In this document: piece by piece, positions 38,301 to 49,121 of the stretch
How positions within the stretch are numbered: position 1 is the stretch's first letter
Layout of the letters: each line of letters starts with the position of its first letter
Source of the DNA: Rhytidiadelphus loreus
Lineage: Eukaryota; Streptophyta; Bryopsida; Hypnales; Hylocomiaceae
Assembly: GCA_947034895.1 (NCBI GenBank)
Contig: OX344764.1
Location: forward strand, 10,478,001-10,542,000
Direction of reading: 5' to 3'
Length of the DNA: 64,000 bases
The notes under the pieces: model-generated
What the model was told of the DNA's origin: nothing
Database searches by the model: none
What the model saw: only the letters and a program-made list of their open reading frames with translations
Position numbers and translations under genes: made by a program

Positions 38301-39412
38301 CATACGTCATGAGTGCCGAGTTACGAGATACAGCCCACCAATACGTACTTGCAAATGTCTCTGTCATGCAAGACCTACATACGTAAGTGCTTTGACACAC
38401 CTATTGTCTATCCGCGTAGTACAGTGCCATCACTGATTTCATTGTTGTCCAATGTTTTGGACATCCGATATTCCTAGTCAACAGTGAGTCGTGTCCGTTG
38501 TTTTATAACTGGAACACAACTCCATGATGACTGATTGCAGTCACATAGAAGTCATAGTGCATCGGTACTACTAGTATTGTTGTGTGATAGTCGTGGCAAT
38601 CCCTTTTCTATTCAATATCCATGCATGTGTACTCTTTTTTTTGGTGAACAGGCAATGTGTATGCATACAGAAAGTGGAGCGATGAAAAGCATGCAAAACC
38701 GAGGACTCCTGCACTCGCAGAATGGATCGAGAGTACTGTCCAGAATGCAGACTTGAATTTAAGGACCCCGGAGGATATGGACCGCTTGTTGCTAAGCAAA
38801 AAGCCATCACGAAGAGCATGTCGCTATTCCCGGATCACGGCGTTTGGCAACCACTTCCGAGTAGAAGACGAGACTACCAACCGATTGGTGTGCTACAACA
38901 GCGGTGTGGCTTCTATGTTTGAATTGCCACTGGAGACTGTTGGTGCCTTGTCTGTAAACTATGTTGGAGTGTTGAAGGACATCTTGCAGCTGGATTATGG
39001 AGCCTTGCATACACAAATCAATCTCATGCGATGCGAGTGGGTGAAGCCCCAAGATAGTCGAGGAAACCCAGCATATATCCGTGATGAATCAAGCTTCGTT
39101 GTGGTGAACTTCCGCCACAAATTGCCACGCATGGCGGAGCCATTCATTTTTCCAAGTCAAGCTACCCAAGTGTTTTTCTCAGATGCTATAGAGAAGCCTG
39201 GGTGGAAAGTTGTTTTACGAAAAGAAGCCAGAGCTCAGCGAAAAGTAGTGGAGACCACGGATGCCTTCATTAGTACAACGGTAGAGACTATAGGACTGAC
39301 AGCTCCTCAAAGGTGGCCAACTCCTCCGCAAACAGTGAATTTTGTGGGGGCATTGAATTATCTGCCGAGGAAAACTTATTGGCCCATGAATTGTATTAGG
39401 CTAATGAAGTAA
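35371..39412 (+). CDS. CACTA TNP2-like transposase, element 2 (intact reading frame)
   Basis: Three exons, 35371-37122, 37484-38382 and 38671-39412, join in phase to 1,131 codons including the stop, with no internal stop or frameshift. Domains by residue: transposase-associated domain (about 20-80; HCPCTECHGRRR), TNP2 catalytic domain (about 200-600; ERGCVLF, CPKCGGRRYRD, ALAADGVNPF, SWSTWPVLLLNYN, CPWCG, then RHTLDTMHCEMNL after the first intron), DUF4218 (about 700-830; FPPSFFDVMTHLPYHLAREL, WMYPVERYMK) and DUF4216 (about 975-1070; VGVLKDILQLDYGALH, FRHKLPRMAEPF, FPSQATQVFFSDAIEKPGWK). The ATG at 35371 was chosen because it follows an acceptor-like TTGCAG and aligns with the start of the element 3 copy. 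It would cut and join CACTA ends as a nuclear DDE-type transposase. It is potentially active. Confidence 0.88.
37186..37260. repeat. Subterminal-type AGTCAC motif cluster within tnp2 intron 1, element 2
   Basis: Several copies of GAGTCACTTA-like units follow one another, ending in GTAGTAGTCGTGAAG. They match motifs near the element ends (40,690-40,745). Similar clusters lie in the same intron of element 3. Confidence 0.6.
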
Positions 39413-41057
39413 ACTTCCTGAACATAGAACTTCAAACCTACGTGCCACTTTGTCTTTTCATGTGACGTCGAGGAAGTGGAACAGAAGCCAAAACCGTTGT
39501 CATTGAATCACTTGTCAAAGTGCAACTTGTACGTCACCGAGAAGTTGAAATGTAGTAGGGTCTGAGCACCGAAATCCCTCTCCATCATCATCTGTAGTTG
39601 CAAGAAGTCATTTCTTAGTGGCATCGGAGACGCAACGTAGTCATTGATACTACTACTTCTGCAGTCAGTAGTAGTATCCCCTTTTGTGAACTTCCGATGT
39701 GTTTGCTGCAAGTGCAATTACTACAATGTTTGAATGGCATCTGTTGTGACATAGGCCCGTCATAATGGCATGCAAGAAGCGGTGATAGATCAGTCATTAG
39801 TAATCTCCAATTGAAATCCATCTACTGTTGTTACACCACAAAAATTTGTTTGTGTGCTACGAAATCATTAATTGAACACTTCCCTTGTATGCCATTTTTT
39901 TTTAAGCTTAATGAAAAATAAACAAAGACTAAAAGTCATGTTGAACATGAGGACAAATTTGAAAAACATGTACCTAAAAGAAGGATCCCAAAAAAAATAG
40001 ATGAAGCAAGATTTCAGGAAAAAAAAAATTAAGTGAAAGAAAAAAATTGTCAATTCATGAAAAAAATGAAGAAGACAAGGATAAAAAAAGACCCAATACC
40101 TTAAAATGCAAAAGGTACCAAGACATTATGACACAACCCTAAACAAACAAAATCTCATTTTCATAGAATGATGGACAAGACCAAAAAGAAAGCTACATTT
40201 AGAAAAAATTCGATTTACAAAACTCAAGAGAGCGAGGTAATTAATTAATGCACATCCCAGCCCAAAGTGCAAACTATAAGAAGAGTTTTGCAGTTAGTAG
40301 AGCCACCATAAATGTTATAAATCCGAAACTGAAGATTCCCTTTGTCCTGTCATTTTTTTCTTTTACTTCTGGAAGTAAAAGATGAACCCAACGACACGTC
40401 AGCAGTGGCTCACCCTGTTCTTTCCATGAAAGTTCCAACATGGATCCTCTGAGTCATTTGTTAGTCCCGCCTAAGTCAATTGTAGTTGTAATTCAGTTCC
40501 GTGCGCCACTCTTCTGCGACAGGGGTCTCCACGTTAGACTACACTGTATCGGCAGCCAAATAATAGTAACAACAATAACGAAAAACAATGGATGGATTCT
40601 GCTCACCGTTAAGTCTTCGTCCTCAAGTTGCTATGGTGACTACAAAATGACTTCTGCGTCCTTGACCTTGCAGCGATGGTGCAATTAGGGAGCAGTAGTC
40701 ACTTTGTAGTCGTATTTTACATGAAGTCATTCTTTCACAGTCGCACTAAGGCCCATTTTCTTGTAGTGAAGGACCGTCAGCTTGCTGAAGATTACATTTA
40801 GGAGCCGAATTTATTATTTTTTGTGGATATAATTTAGAAGTCACCCATGAGTGGGTTTAAACATTACGGATAAAATACACACTTACCATTAAATCAGATG
40901 GAAATTCATTTGAAAGTGAAAAATGATCCAACACAACCCTAAATACCAATGTTAGATACCGCATCAACTTTTCAATGAGTTATGAAATAAGAGAAACAAC
41001 TGTAGGGCATTTGAATCCCATCAAGAAGGCCGAAGTAAGCCTAACCTGGTCGCCCAT
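39413..41057. other. Element 2 3' subterminal region and A-rich flank
   Basis: No gene is seen. The part up to 40,768 is the 3' end of CACTA element 2. It includes an A-rich tract (about 39,890-40,220) and the subterminal motifs. The remainder to 41,057 is AT-rich flank with nothing recognisable. Confidence 0.5.
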
Positions 41058-41273
41058 CACTATAAGAAATCTGCATTTTAGGTGGCGTTTTGTAATTTTT
41101 TCAGACGGATTTTAGGTGACGTTGGAAAAAACAACTTGTATTTTTTCACGTCCAATATAGCATTTGGATGTTATATTGGACGTGAAAAAACACAAATTGT
41201 TTTTTCTGACGTCACCTAAAATCCGTCTGAAAAAATTACAAAACACCAACTAAAACGTGAATTTCTTATAGTG
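41058..41273. mobile_element. CACTA-type MITE, 216 bp, TSD CAT
   Basis: The element begins CACTATAAGAAATCTGC and ends TTCTTATAGTG. Arms of about 85 bp are inverted copies, including TTTTTCAGACGGATTTTAGG and TATTGGACGTGAAAAA. CAT lies directly before and after, a clean 3-bp target duplication. It is the same family as 9,582-9,798. It lies about 300 bp upstream of copy B of the ParB-methyltransferase gene. Confidence 0.9.
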
Positions 41274-43145
41274 CATGGAACTCAACGGTGTGTTGATCAA
41301 CACATGTGCCTGCATGACCAAGTGCCACGTGTAGCTGAAGCACGTATCTGGTTCTGAGATGATCCACCTGAGAAGGTAAACCCTAGCATGCAAAATTGCC
41401 TCGCAAGGAACCCTATCTTTCTTCCTCGTTTTCATGTGGTTCTCCACCTCTGAGGCCATTGTAGGTAGACTTGTCGCATTTGTTCATGCACAGGGGCTCG
41501 GGAGTTGAATTCAATTGATGCTGCCGTGGGCATTTGCGGGCTTCCTATCGACCATTACAGTGTCCGTAATGGTAGAGCGGATCTTGAGATCCAGAAAAGG
41601 TCAGGCCACCATTGTCGATGTTGGAGAAACTGCGACAGAAATACAAGATCAGCAAGAAGAGGTACATTTCGTCCAACTTGACACTCATCACATTTGGATA
41701 TTGTGGTAATAAATGGGTATCCAAATATCTCCAGTAATAGTAGACAATTGTGTTTGGGTGTCGGGAATGATGTGGTTGAGTAGGGCGTTGAGGAATTTTG
41801 TCCCGGTCTCAGTCCTGGGGAAGGTCAAGCCTGCAAGACGATCTTGCCCCATATTCTTTTTAGAGTGTGGGGCATGTGTATTTGTCTATCGGGATTGTCG
41901 TGAATGAGCAGGGCGTTGTGATACTCATGGCCCATCTCGGTCCAGAGACCGACTCGAGGGAGGCATGGCTTGCCCCATTTTATTTTTGCAATTCGGGGCG
42001 TGTGTTGATGTGTGTCGGGTCTGTCGTGGTGAGCAGGGCACTCTGGCACTCAAGCCTTGTCTCAGTCCCGAGAGCGACCGGGAGGGAGGCATTGCCTTTC
42101 CCCATATCATTATTTTATTGTTGGGCATGTGTATTTGTGTAGCAGGGCGTGTGTGTTTGTGTATAGGGCTGTCGTGGTGAGTAGGGCGTTATGGCTCTCA
42201 GGCCTCGTCTCGGTCTCGAGACCGACATGGAGGAAGGCATTGGCTTGCCCATATTATTTTTTCAGTTTGAGGCGTGTGTTGATTTGTGTCGGGGTTGTGT
42301 GTACTTGTGTGTCTGGATTGTCGCAGTGAGCAGTGAGTTGTGGCATTCATGCCCATCTCGGTCCTGGGGAAGGTCGGGTTGGCAGGACGACCTTGCACCA
42401 TATTATTTTTGGAGTACATGGCGTGTGTTGTTGTTGGTCTGGGCTGTCGTGAATGAGCAGGGCGTTATGGCTCTCAAGCCTTGTCTCGGTCCCGAGATTG
42501 ATAAGGAGGAAGGGATGGGCTTGCCCCATATTATTTTTTCAATGTAGGGCTTATGTATGTGTGTGTCGGGGTTGTCTACTTGAGCAGGATGTTGCGGCTA
42601 TCAGGCCCCACCTCGGTCCCGAGACCAACAATGAGGAAGGCATGGGCTTGCCCCATATAATTTTATCAATGCGGGGTGTGTGTATTTGTGTGTCAGAGAT
42701 GAGTGTGTTTGTACATCGGGGTTGTCGTGTTGAGCAGGGTGTTATGGCACTGAGGGCCCGTCTCGGTACCGAGACCGACCGGGAGGGAGGCTGCGCCTTG
42801 CCCTATATCATTATTTGATTGTGGGGCGTGTATTGATGTGTGTTGGGGTGTGTGTATTTGTATGTGGGGGCTATCAAGTTGAGCAGGGCATTGTGGCTCT
42901 CAAGCCTTGTCTCGGTTCCGAGACCGACAGGGAGGAAGGGATGGGCTTGCCCCAAATTATTTATTCAATGCAGGGCGTGTGTATTTGTGTGTCGGGGTTG
43001 TCAAGTTGAGCAGGGTGTTGTGGCTATCAGGCCCCATCTCGGTCCCGAGACTAACAGTGAGGGAGGCATGGGCTTGCCCCATATCATTATATTATTGTGA
43101 CACGTGAATTGTTGTGTGTCGGGGTTGTGTGTGATTTCTATACTA

Positions 43146-43642
43146 AGGCCTTATTCATTATAATTGGACAATCGACAGATTTTGAGACTTTTTCCCTAAA
43201 ACAATTGTATGGATTTATCCTCGAGTCGAGGATAAATTGAGACTGCAACCTTTTGGCAATGAAAGGTTCTTTTACATAGTAATATTTTAAAGTCTCAAAT
43301 TTCCAGATAGTCTCAAAATTGAATAGTTATGACTGTTTATCCTCGAGTCGAGGATAAATTAAGACTGCAACCTTTTGGCAATGAAAGGTTTTTTTACATA
43401 GTAATATTTTAGAGTCTCAACTTTCCAAATAGTCTCAAAATTGAATAGTTATGACTGTTTATCCTCGAGTCGAGGATAAATTGAGACTGCAACCTTTTGG
43501 CAATGAAAGGTTTTTTTACATAGTAATATTTTAGAGTCTCAAATTTCCAAATAGTCTCAAAATTGAATAGTTATGACTATTTATCCTCGAGTCGAGGATA
43601 AAATTGAAACTACCATTTGTCCAAATATAACAAATAAGGCCT
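43146..43642. mobile_element. Small non-autonomous element (PIF/Harbinger-like) splitting the copy B array
   Basis: The ends are inverted copies over 26 bp with three mismatches, starting AGGCCTTATT and running to TTGGACAA. Flanking triplets are CTA and TTA, close to the TWA duplication of PIF/Harbinger elements but not identical. The tandem array resumes in phase after it, which shows it is an insertion. Its interior is built from 122-bp repeats. Confidence 0.65.
43214..43602. repeat. 122-bp repeats with a 23-bp palindrome inside the inserted element
   Basis: A near-perfect palindrome (arms TTTATCCTCGA and TCGAGGATAAA around one G) occurs at 43214, 43336, 43458 and 43580, exactly 122 bp apart. 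The intervening sequence is almost identical between copies, so the amplification is recent. Confidence 0.9.
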
Positions 43643-46600
43643 TTATTAGGGCTGTTCGGTGAGCAGGGCGTTGTGGCACGGAGGCCCTTTTTCGGTCCCG
43701 AGACCGACCAGGGCAGATGGAAAGGCCTGCTCCGTAATTGTGGTTTGCTTTGCCTACTCGTGGAGATACTTAGTTTCGGTTCTAGCTAAACAATTGATCT
43801 CTTGTTGATTTGAAGTAATACTAACATTTGACATGATTTGTATACCGAACCAGGTGGGCATGGCGTCAGCAGAAGTGCAGACCCACGAACGTCAAGTTGA
43901 TAATATATTAGAGATGCCCATAGACGGTGGCAAAGAAGTTAATGTCATCTTCATGCAATCTGAGTGACAATTTGTGAGTATAGATAATGTAATTAGGGAC
44001 ATAGATGAGGTCTCATCGTATTCAATTGTCGATCCAGACATTCATATTTTGTGTTGCAGACAGTACAGGTCATTAAGTTTCCAGTGCATTCCTGATTTGT
44101 GACGAGGCTTCCCTGTAATTTTACATATATTTTTTGTTCAATTGTTACATAATTTTTTATTTTAGAATATGACTCCTATAGATTTACAACTGTCATTTGT
44201 GTATCTAATCAATGGTCGTGTATTGTATTTTGAATATCACAGGAGACTGCACAGGCACAGGCCATGGCCAAGCCACATCCTGCCACTATTTCATCAGTAG
44301 TGGAGGTTGATGACGAACCTGAAAGTATTTCAGAGTCTGATTCAGATGACAATGGGACCCTTGGAGTGTTGAAGGACGCCTTGGAAGATGACATCCGTAA
44401 GACCCAAAAGATTGACACTGTGTCTATTCTACATGGATTGAGATTGACATCCACGGACGCGTCTCGAATGAAGATCCCATTGTGCCGAATGATTCCTATG
44501 CCCATGGTCCGCCCGACTCTATCTTGCGATTTGACACTACTCGAACACCAGTTCAGTGGTGGATACGAAGAGGGGGCTAGAGTCTTCTACGTGTCAATCT
44601 CAAATGAGGAAGGGCATACCAGGGTGTTTTCTGCTGAAGAAAAAGAAGCGTGGGGGCCAATTTGGAATTCTGTCAATGACGAATTCAATTCATTTCTGAG
44701 GTCCCAACCTGTTGTGAAACATCTTGTGGACTATAAATTCTACGTGTGTGATGGAAATCACAGGAGGATCGCATGGATGAACCACATCAAACGGTTGCAT
44801 TCAACGAAGAAGGGGTGGCATATCTCGGTGGACTCCATTGTGCTGGATATGGCAAACCAAACTGGATTGGCAATGCAAGCAATGCATAACATAAACAAGT
44901 AATGCTTATAATCTTTATTTTTACATTGTATACATGTTTCAATCTTGTGAATACTATGGAAATTTTGTATTCCCACAATTGACTTCATGATTGTTTATAC
45001 AGGCAAACGGAGAGTTATCACGTGTAGACAAATCTCGTGCATATCCTATACCGTGTTCAAAAGTACGGAGTTATGGACCTTGAGAAGTTTAAAGATCTTC
45101 TAACAGCCGATGAAGTGAAGACATGCCAGAATAATACACGTGTAAAGTGGTACAACATGGCACTTGAGGTTTTCACGTCTTTCATATTCAAGGTAAGATT
45201 AATTCAAGTACTTGAATCATTTCTAGGAGTCGTCTAAGTATATTGCTTCATTCTATTAACATTTCCAATTGCATGAAATGTGTGTCTCAACAAGAAATCT
45301 CGGCGGCGGCGGAGATTGCTATTCGAAAGTACAAGGAAGATACCCCTTATGATGAAGTGACAAAAAAAGGTGTTGCAAAGGTGATGAGGGCATCGATAAA
45401 AGATTCCACTGACAAGTACTACAAGAAGCTATCCAAGATTGTTTCAGTCGCCAACCCAGCTCTTGGACCCGAATGGCTAAAAGAGGTTTGTTGGAATTCA
45501 TCAAACAATACTCATCATGAATATTAATTGGAATTCAAATGCACTAACTAGTTTGGCATTGCATCTCACAGATCGAAAGGCATTGGAATCTGTTTGCTAC
45601 TCCCGAGTTGAGTCTTGAGAAGTTGCAAATGATATCAACTTCAAATGCTACATCAGAGTCAAAGGTAAAGTGGCTGAAGTGGCTGAACTCATCTGGACCT
45701 ACTAGAGAGGCCCGCCGTTTTCCACCACGTCTGGTGAATGAAGAAAAATTAGCGCTATTTTTAGCGAGGGCATGCTGGTACTCAAGGGTAAGGACATCTT
45801 GTTATCATTCTAACATTTTTCCAAGACATCACAGTTTTTTAAAATTTAGACTACTCTTTGCGTTTTCCATCACTTTACTTCATTTCCAGTCAATACTACT
45901 TCATATGAAAATTCACTTTTGATCATGTATGCTTGCAGTTGGAGGACGCTGCTACTGAGTTGTATGACACAATTATTCGTTCGGATAATATTCCAATAAA
46001 TATGGCAATTCCCACTGAGCCGGTAACTCTAAAAGAATATTTAGAGGGTTGGAGAATGAAGGTTTGGGATATGGCGTTCACGGGCATGTTCAGAGGGGGG
46101 GACGCATTCAAGAAGTCAGACACCTTCAAGGATTACAAGGGGGCAATGCTTGCAGTTCATCGGCTAATTTTCAGGTTTCACTCACTCCATTATTAGATTG
46201 ATTGATATGTTATAATGATACCAACATCAAATTGCAGGAGTCATAAGTCTATTTTTTCCTCATATTACTTTGTGCAATGTTCATTAGTATAAGGTGATAT
46301 CTTCTTATTCATTAATATCGAGACTATTTTTCATTCACAGGTCATGTCTCTTTGTGCAAGATGATCACCCTATTTGGGTTCCTCTCGGGACCGAAAGGAC
46401 CTTTCATGTGTCCTAGAGTCTACAACATTGGATTTCTATTGTGAGTACGAAAACGATCCCATATTTACTTAGAATAATTATTAGATGACTTATTCTTTTC
46501 CGGGTTTAATTGAACATGTATTTCATGTATGAGTTGTATACCAAGAAGGCCATTGCCAAACAAGATTTGCCGCCTTTTATGACGACTTGGTTGGATAGAT

Positions 46601-48698
46601 CAAAAGACGACTGCATGTTCTCAGCTTGGCAACTACGGAATTGGACGACTCCACATCTCCAAGCCTGCCCTTGGTATCTTGAATGCAATATTGGATCCAT
46701 TCTACTTGAGGAGGCTGATCTTTTCAAGTCATTGAAGGAGAACGCTCCTGTGGAGGCAGATTTTGATGAATTCGCCGGACTTGATGCTGAGGCCCGTGCT
46801 AAGGCTATCACAAAACGAGATGCAGTTGACAAAAAGAAATTGGAGAGACTAGAAGAGGCAAAAAAGAAGACAGAAGACATCAAGGCGAAGAGGTTGGCCT
46901 TGAAGGTTGAGAAGGAGGAAGAGAAGGCCAACAAGAAAAGCAAAAAAAGGAAGGCTGAGACTGCCATGCCAGCTACAAGTGCAGTTGACTTGAAGGACAC
47001 CTCCTCGAGTTTTTCTCTCACACAGGACCGCTTGGTGCATGGCCTGACGCCCACTGTTCTGAATTTGGATCATGCCCATGACATTGACGAGTGCATCTTG
47101 AACATTTCATTACGAGCTCTTCCTGCGGACGAAAAGGCGATGGACAACGTCGAAGCCTTCATAACAATGGTATTTGTATGATTCTGTTTGGCATATTTTG
47201 TATTCCTTGTAACACAAGGTAATGAAACTTGTATTACTTGATTTCTAATAGTTCAAATTTAACATCTCCCTCCAATGAACTTTTTTCATTTTCTCACTAT
47301 CCTCTTGTCATTCAAATGTTTTGGTGCAGCATGCCACTGACAAACAAAGGTATTTCGATGGTGTATTCAGTACAAAACCTATGGTGGATTTGATAATTGT
47401 CGACGTTCTTGAAGGACTTCATGTACCTACCGTCTCGGCTCCTCCTGGTCCTATTCCTACTTGGAACCAGTTTTCAGAAGATTGGTTGGTCCCAATCTTC
47501 GACTTTGCTCAAGGTTACCTTCAAAACAACGGAGGTCTTCTTCTAATGTATCCATCTCCTTCTAAACTACATAGAAGCCAACTTCTTGGGTGTTGCAAGG
47601 AATACGGGTTCAAGATTCTTCTTGACTGGTGGGGCATGAACCATCTTCACTTGACATTGCCTATTCATCCAAAGAAGACGGTACTAGCCCTTTTCCATCC
47701 AATCATAATTTCTTTTCTATCTAAGATTATGAACATTCAAATCTCACTTTTAATTTTGTGCAGACTCAACGCTTCGCCATCTCGCTCGTGGTAAAGAACA
47801 CTGGCCCTAAAACTGAGGACAACTATCCTTTTCAGTATGTTCCATCGCATGCAAAGGTGGGTGTTACTGTAGGCAAAGACGATTGCCTACGAAACTTCTG
47901 TTTTGCAGAAGACGTCACCATGAATGGTGCCAAACCATGGCAGGGACCTCGGGAAAAGGCATCGGGATTCATGGCCATGCTCGTGGAGGGATGCTGTGAA
48001 CCCGAATCTGTTGTAGTTGACTGCACAGCAGGAACAGGTATTTTTCCCAACATTTTGTTAATTCCTGGAAATTTTCTTACACCCTTTAGTTTTAATTGAC
48101 ATCCTCTCGTGGTTTGGCATATGTTGGAAATGGATGCAGGAACAAGCATTCAAGCATGCCGAGCCACTCGGCGTCATATTTTGGCGTTTGAGGAAGATAA
48201 GGCGATCTTTGATGCACTTATCAAACCTGTCATTCGGCCAACTGTAGTTCCTCAAACCACAGTGACACGCCATGTAGTTGACACTCAGGATCTTGACGAG
48301 GATGATGTGCCGGCCCAACCTATAATGAAAACATCTTTCTTCAGTAAGTAAGTCTTCTTTCTAGCTTATTTAGTGATGCACATATTTGAAATCAAACTTT
48401 TGTTGACTAAAAAGACTAATGTTGCTTCACTTGTATGTATAGGCAAGCGGCAAAAGTGAGAACCATCTCACATGTTCCATTTTTTGGAAATCCCAATTTC
48501 TTCCCAAGCCCACCAAATACGTACGAACTTCCCGAATATGCTGAGTCGCTATGCAGAGAGTATGTATCCGCTGACCCTAGGCCTAGTTCTAGGGCTCATC
48601 TAGTTGATCCTCGTGTTCTAAAGTTCATAGATGATTATGCTATCGAGTCAGATAGGCAGACATCAGAGAGTGAGGGTATTTCTATGTCATCCGATTGA

Positions 48699-49121
48699 CA
48701 ATGAAATGTATTCTTTTTTCATGTGATGGATTCACATTTCTTCTATTATATTCAGCATTCATATTGTATCATGGTATTATTCGATAGTACTATATTGTTG
48801 GTGTTCGAAATGACATGAACTATTTGTTGTTCTAGGTTTATGATCTATTGTGACAATCTATCTTGATTGACTACCTTGTCCATATATCTATTCATCCCAA
48901 TGCCTCTTCAACCTTCTTGAATGACTTCCTTGTTTATTAGTGTTGATGCCATAATGTAAATAGAAAGTCTATATCCAAAATAGTTATCTAATTGACACTT
49001 TCCTAGGCCTGATAGGCTATCCATCAATTCATAAGTACTCATCCAGGAATCTATTAGAGATAGGAAAAATTAATTAGCCTTCAAAGTTTTTATCGAATGA
49101 CCAATCACATGATGGTTTTAT
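48699..49121. other. Spacer between copy B and CACTA element 3
   Basis: AT-rich, with no coding frame and no repeat seen. It probably holds the 3' untranslated end and polyadenylation region of copy B. Confidence 0.5.

Larger units (their letters stand above)
33785..40768 (+). mobile_element. CACTA element 2 (right end clear, left end tentative)
   Basis: The right end is GGCCCATTTTCTTGTAGTG, finishing at 40768; its reverse complement CACTACAAGAAAATGGG is a standard CACTA terminus. Inside it are AGTCAC/AGTCAT motifs (40,690-40,745). A candidate left end is CACTACTATGTGAAG at 33785, followed by a similar motif cluster up to 33,900. The flanking triplets (CTT on the left, AAG on the right) do not match as a target duplication, so the left border may lie elsewhere. 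The element carries a transposase that reads through intact. Confidence 0.45.
41745..43770. repeat. Tandem array (127/149 bp) inside intron 1 of copy B
   Basis: The landmark GAGCAGGGCG (with variants) occurs at 41905, 42031, 42179, 42328, 42455, 42582, 42732, 42881 and 43008, and again at 43661 after an inserted element. Spacings are about 127 or about 149 bp; the longer units carry an extra roughly 22-bp GTGTGTTTGTG-type segment. Each unit has a palindromic core such as CTCGGTCCCGAG, and the unit near 42,210 carries the perfect palindrome TCGGTCTCGAGACCGA. A GGAGG-AAGG-GCTTGCCCC block and a T-run follow. The period and element order recall the copy A array. Confidence 0.88.
41569..48698 (+). 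pseudogene. ParB-like/DNA methyltransferase-like fusion gene, copy B (damaged)
   Basis: By comparison with copy A the exons are 41569-41661, 43854-43973 (weak), 44243-44898, 45003-45192, 45291-45485, 45572-45787, 45939-46174, 46518-47169, 47330-47680, 47764-48037, 48140-48347 and 48443-48698. Exons of 190, 195, 216, 236 and 208 nt have exactly the copy A lengths, although the proteins are well diverged. It keeps the ParB-like DGNHR (FYVCDGNHRR), a long Lys-rich coiled coil in exon 46518-47169, and the methyltransferase fold: VDLIIVDVLEG at motif IV, GGLLLMYPSP, and a good motif I, VVDCTAGTGTSIQACRA, followed by LAFEEDKA. DPPY is again lost. Lesions: TAG at 45025 (AAG in copy A), acceptor AG changed to AA at 45289-45290, acceptor absent (AT) before 46518, and possibly TGA at 43965. 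Confidence 0.75.

Noticed and set aside
41825..43107. Many overlapping frames, Cys/Val-rich, in 41.8-43.1 kb
   Set aside because: These are translations of the copy B intron array, with no conserved codon pattern.
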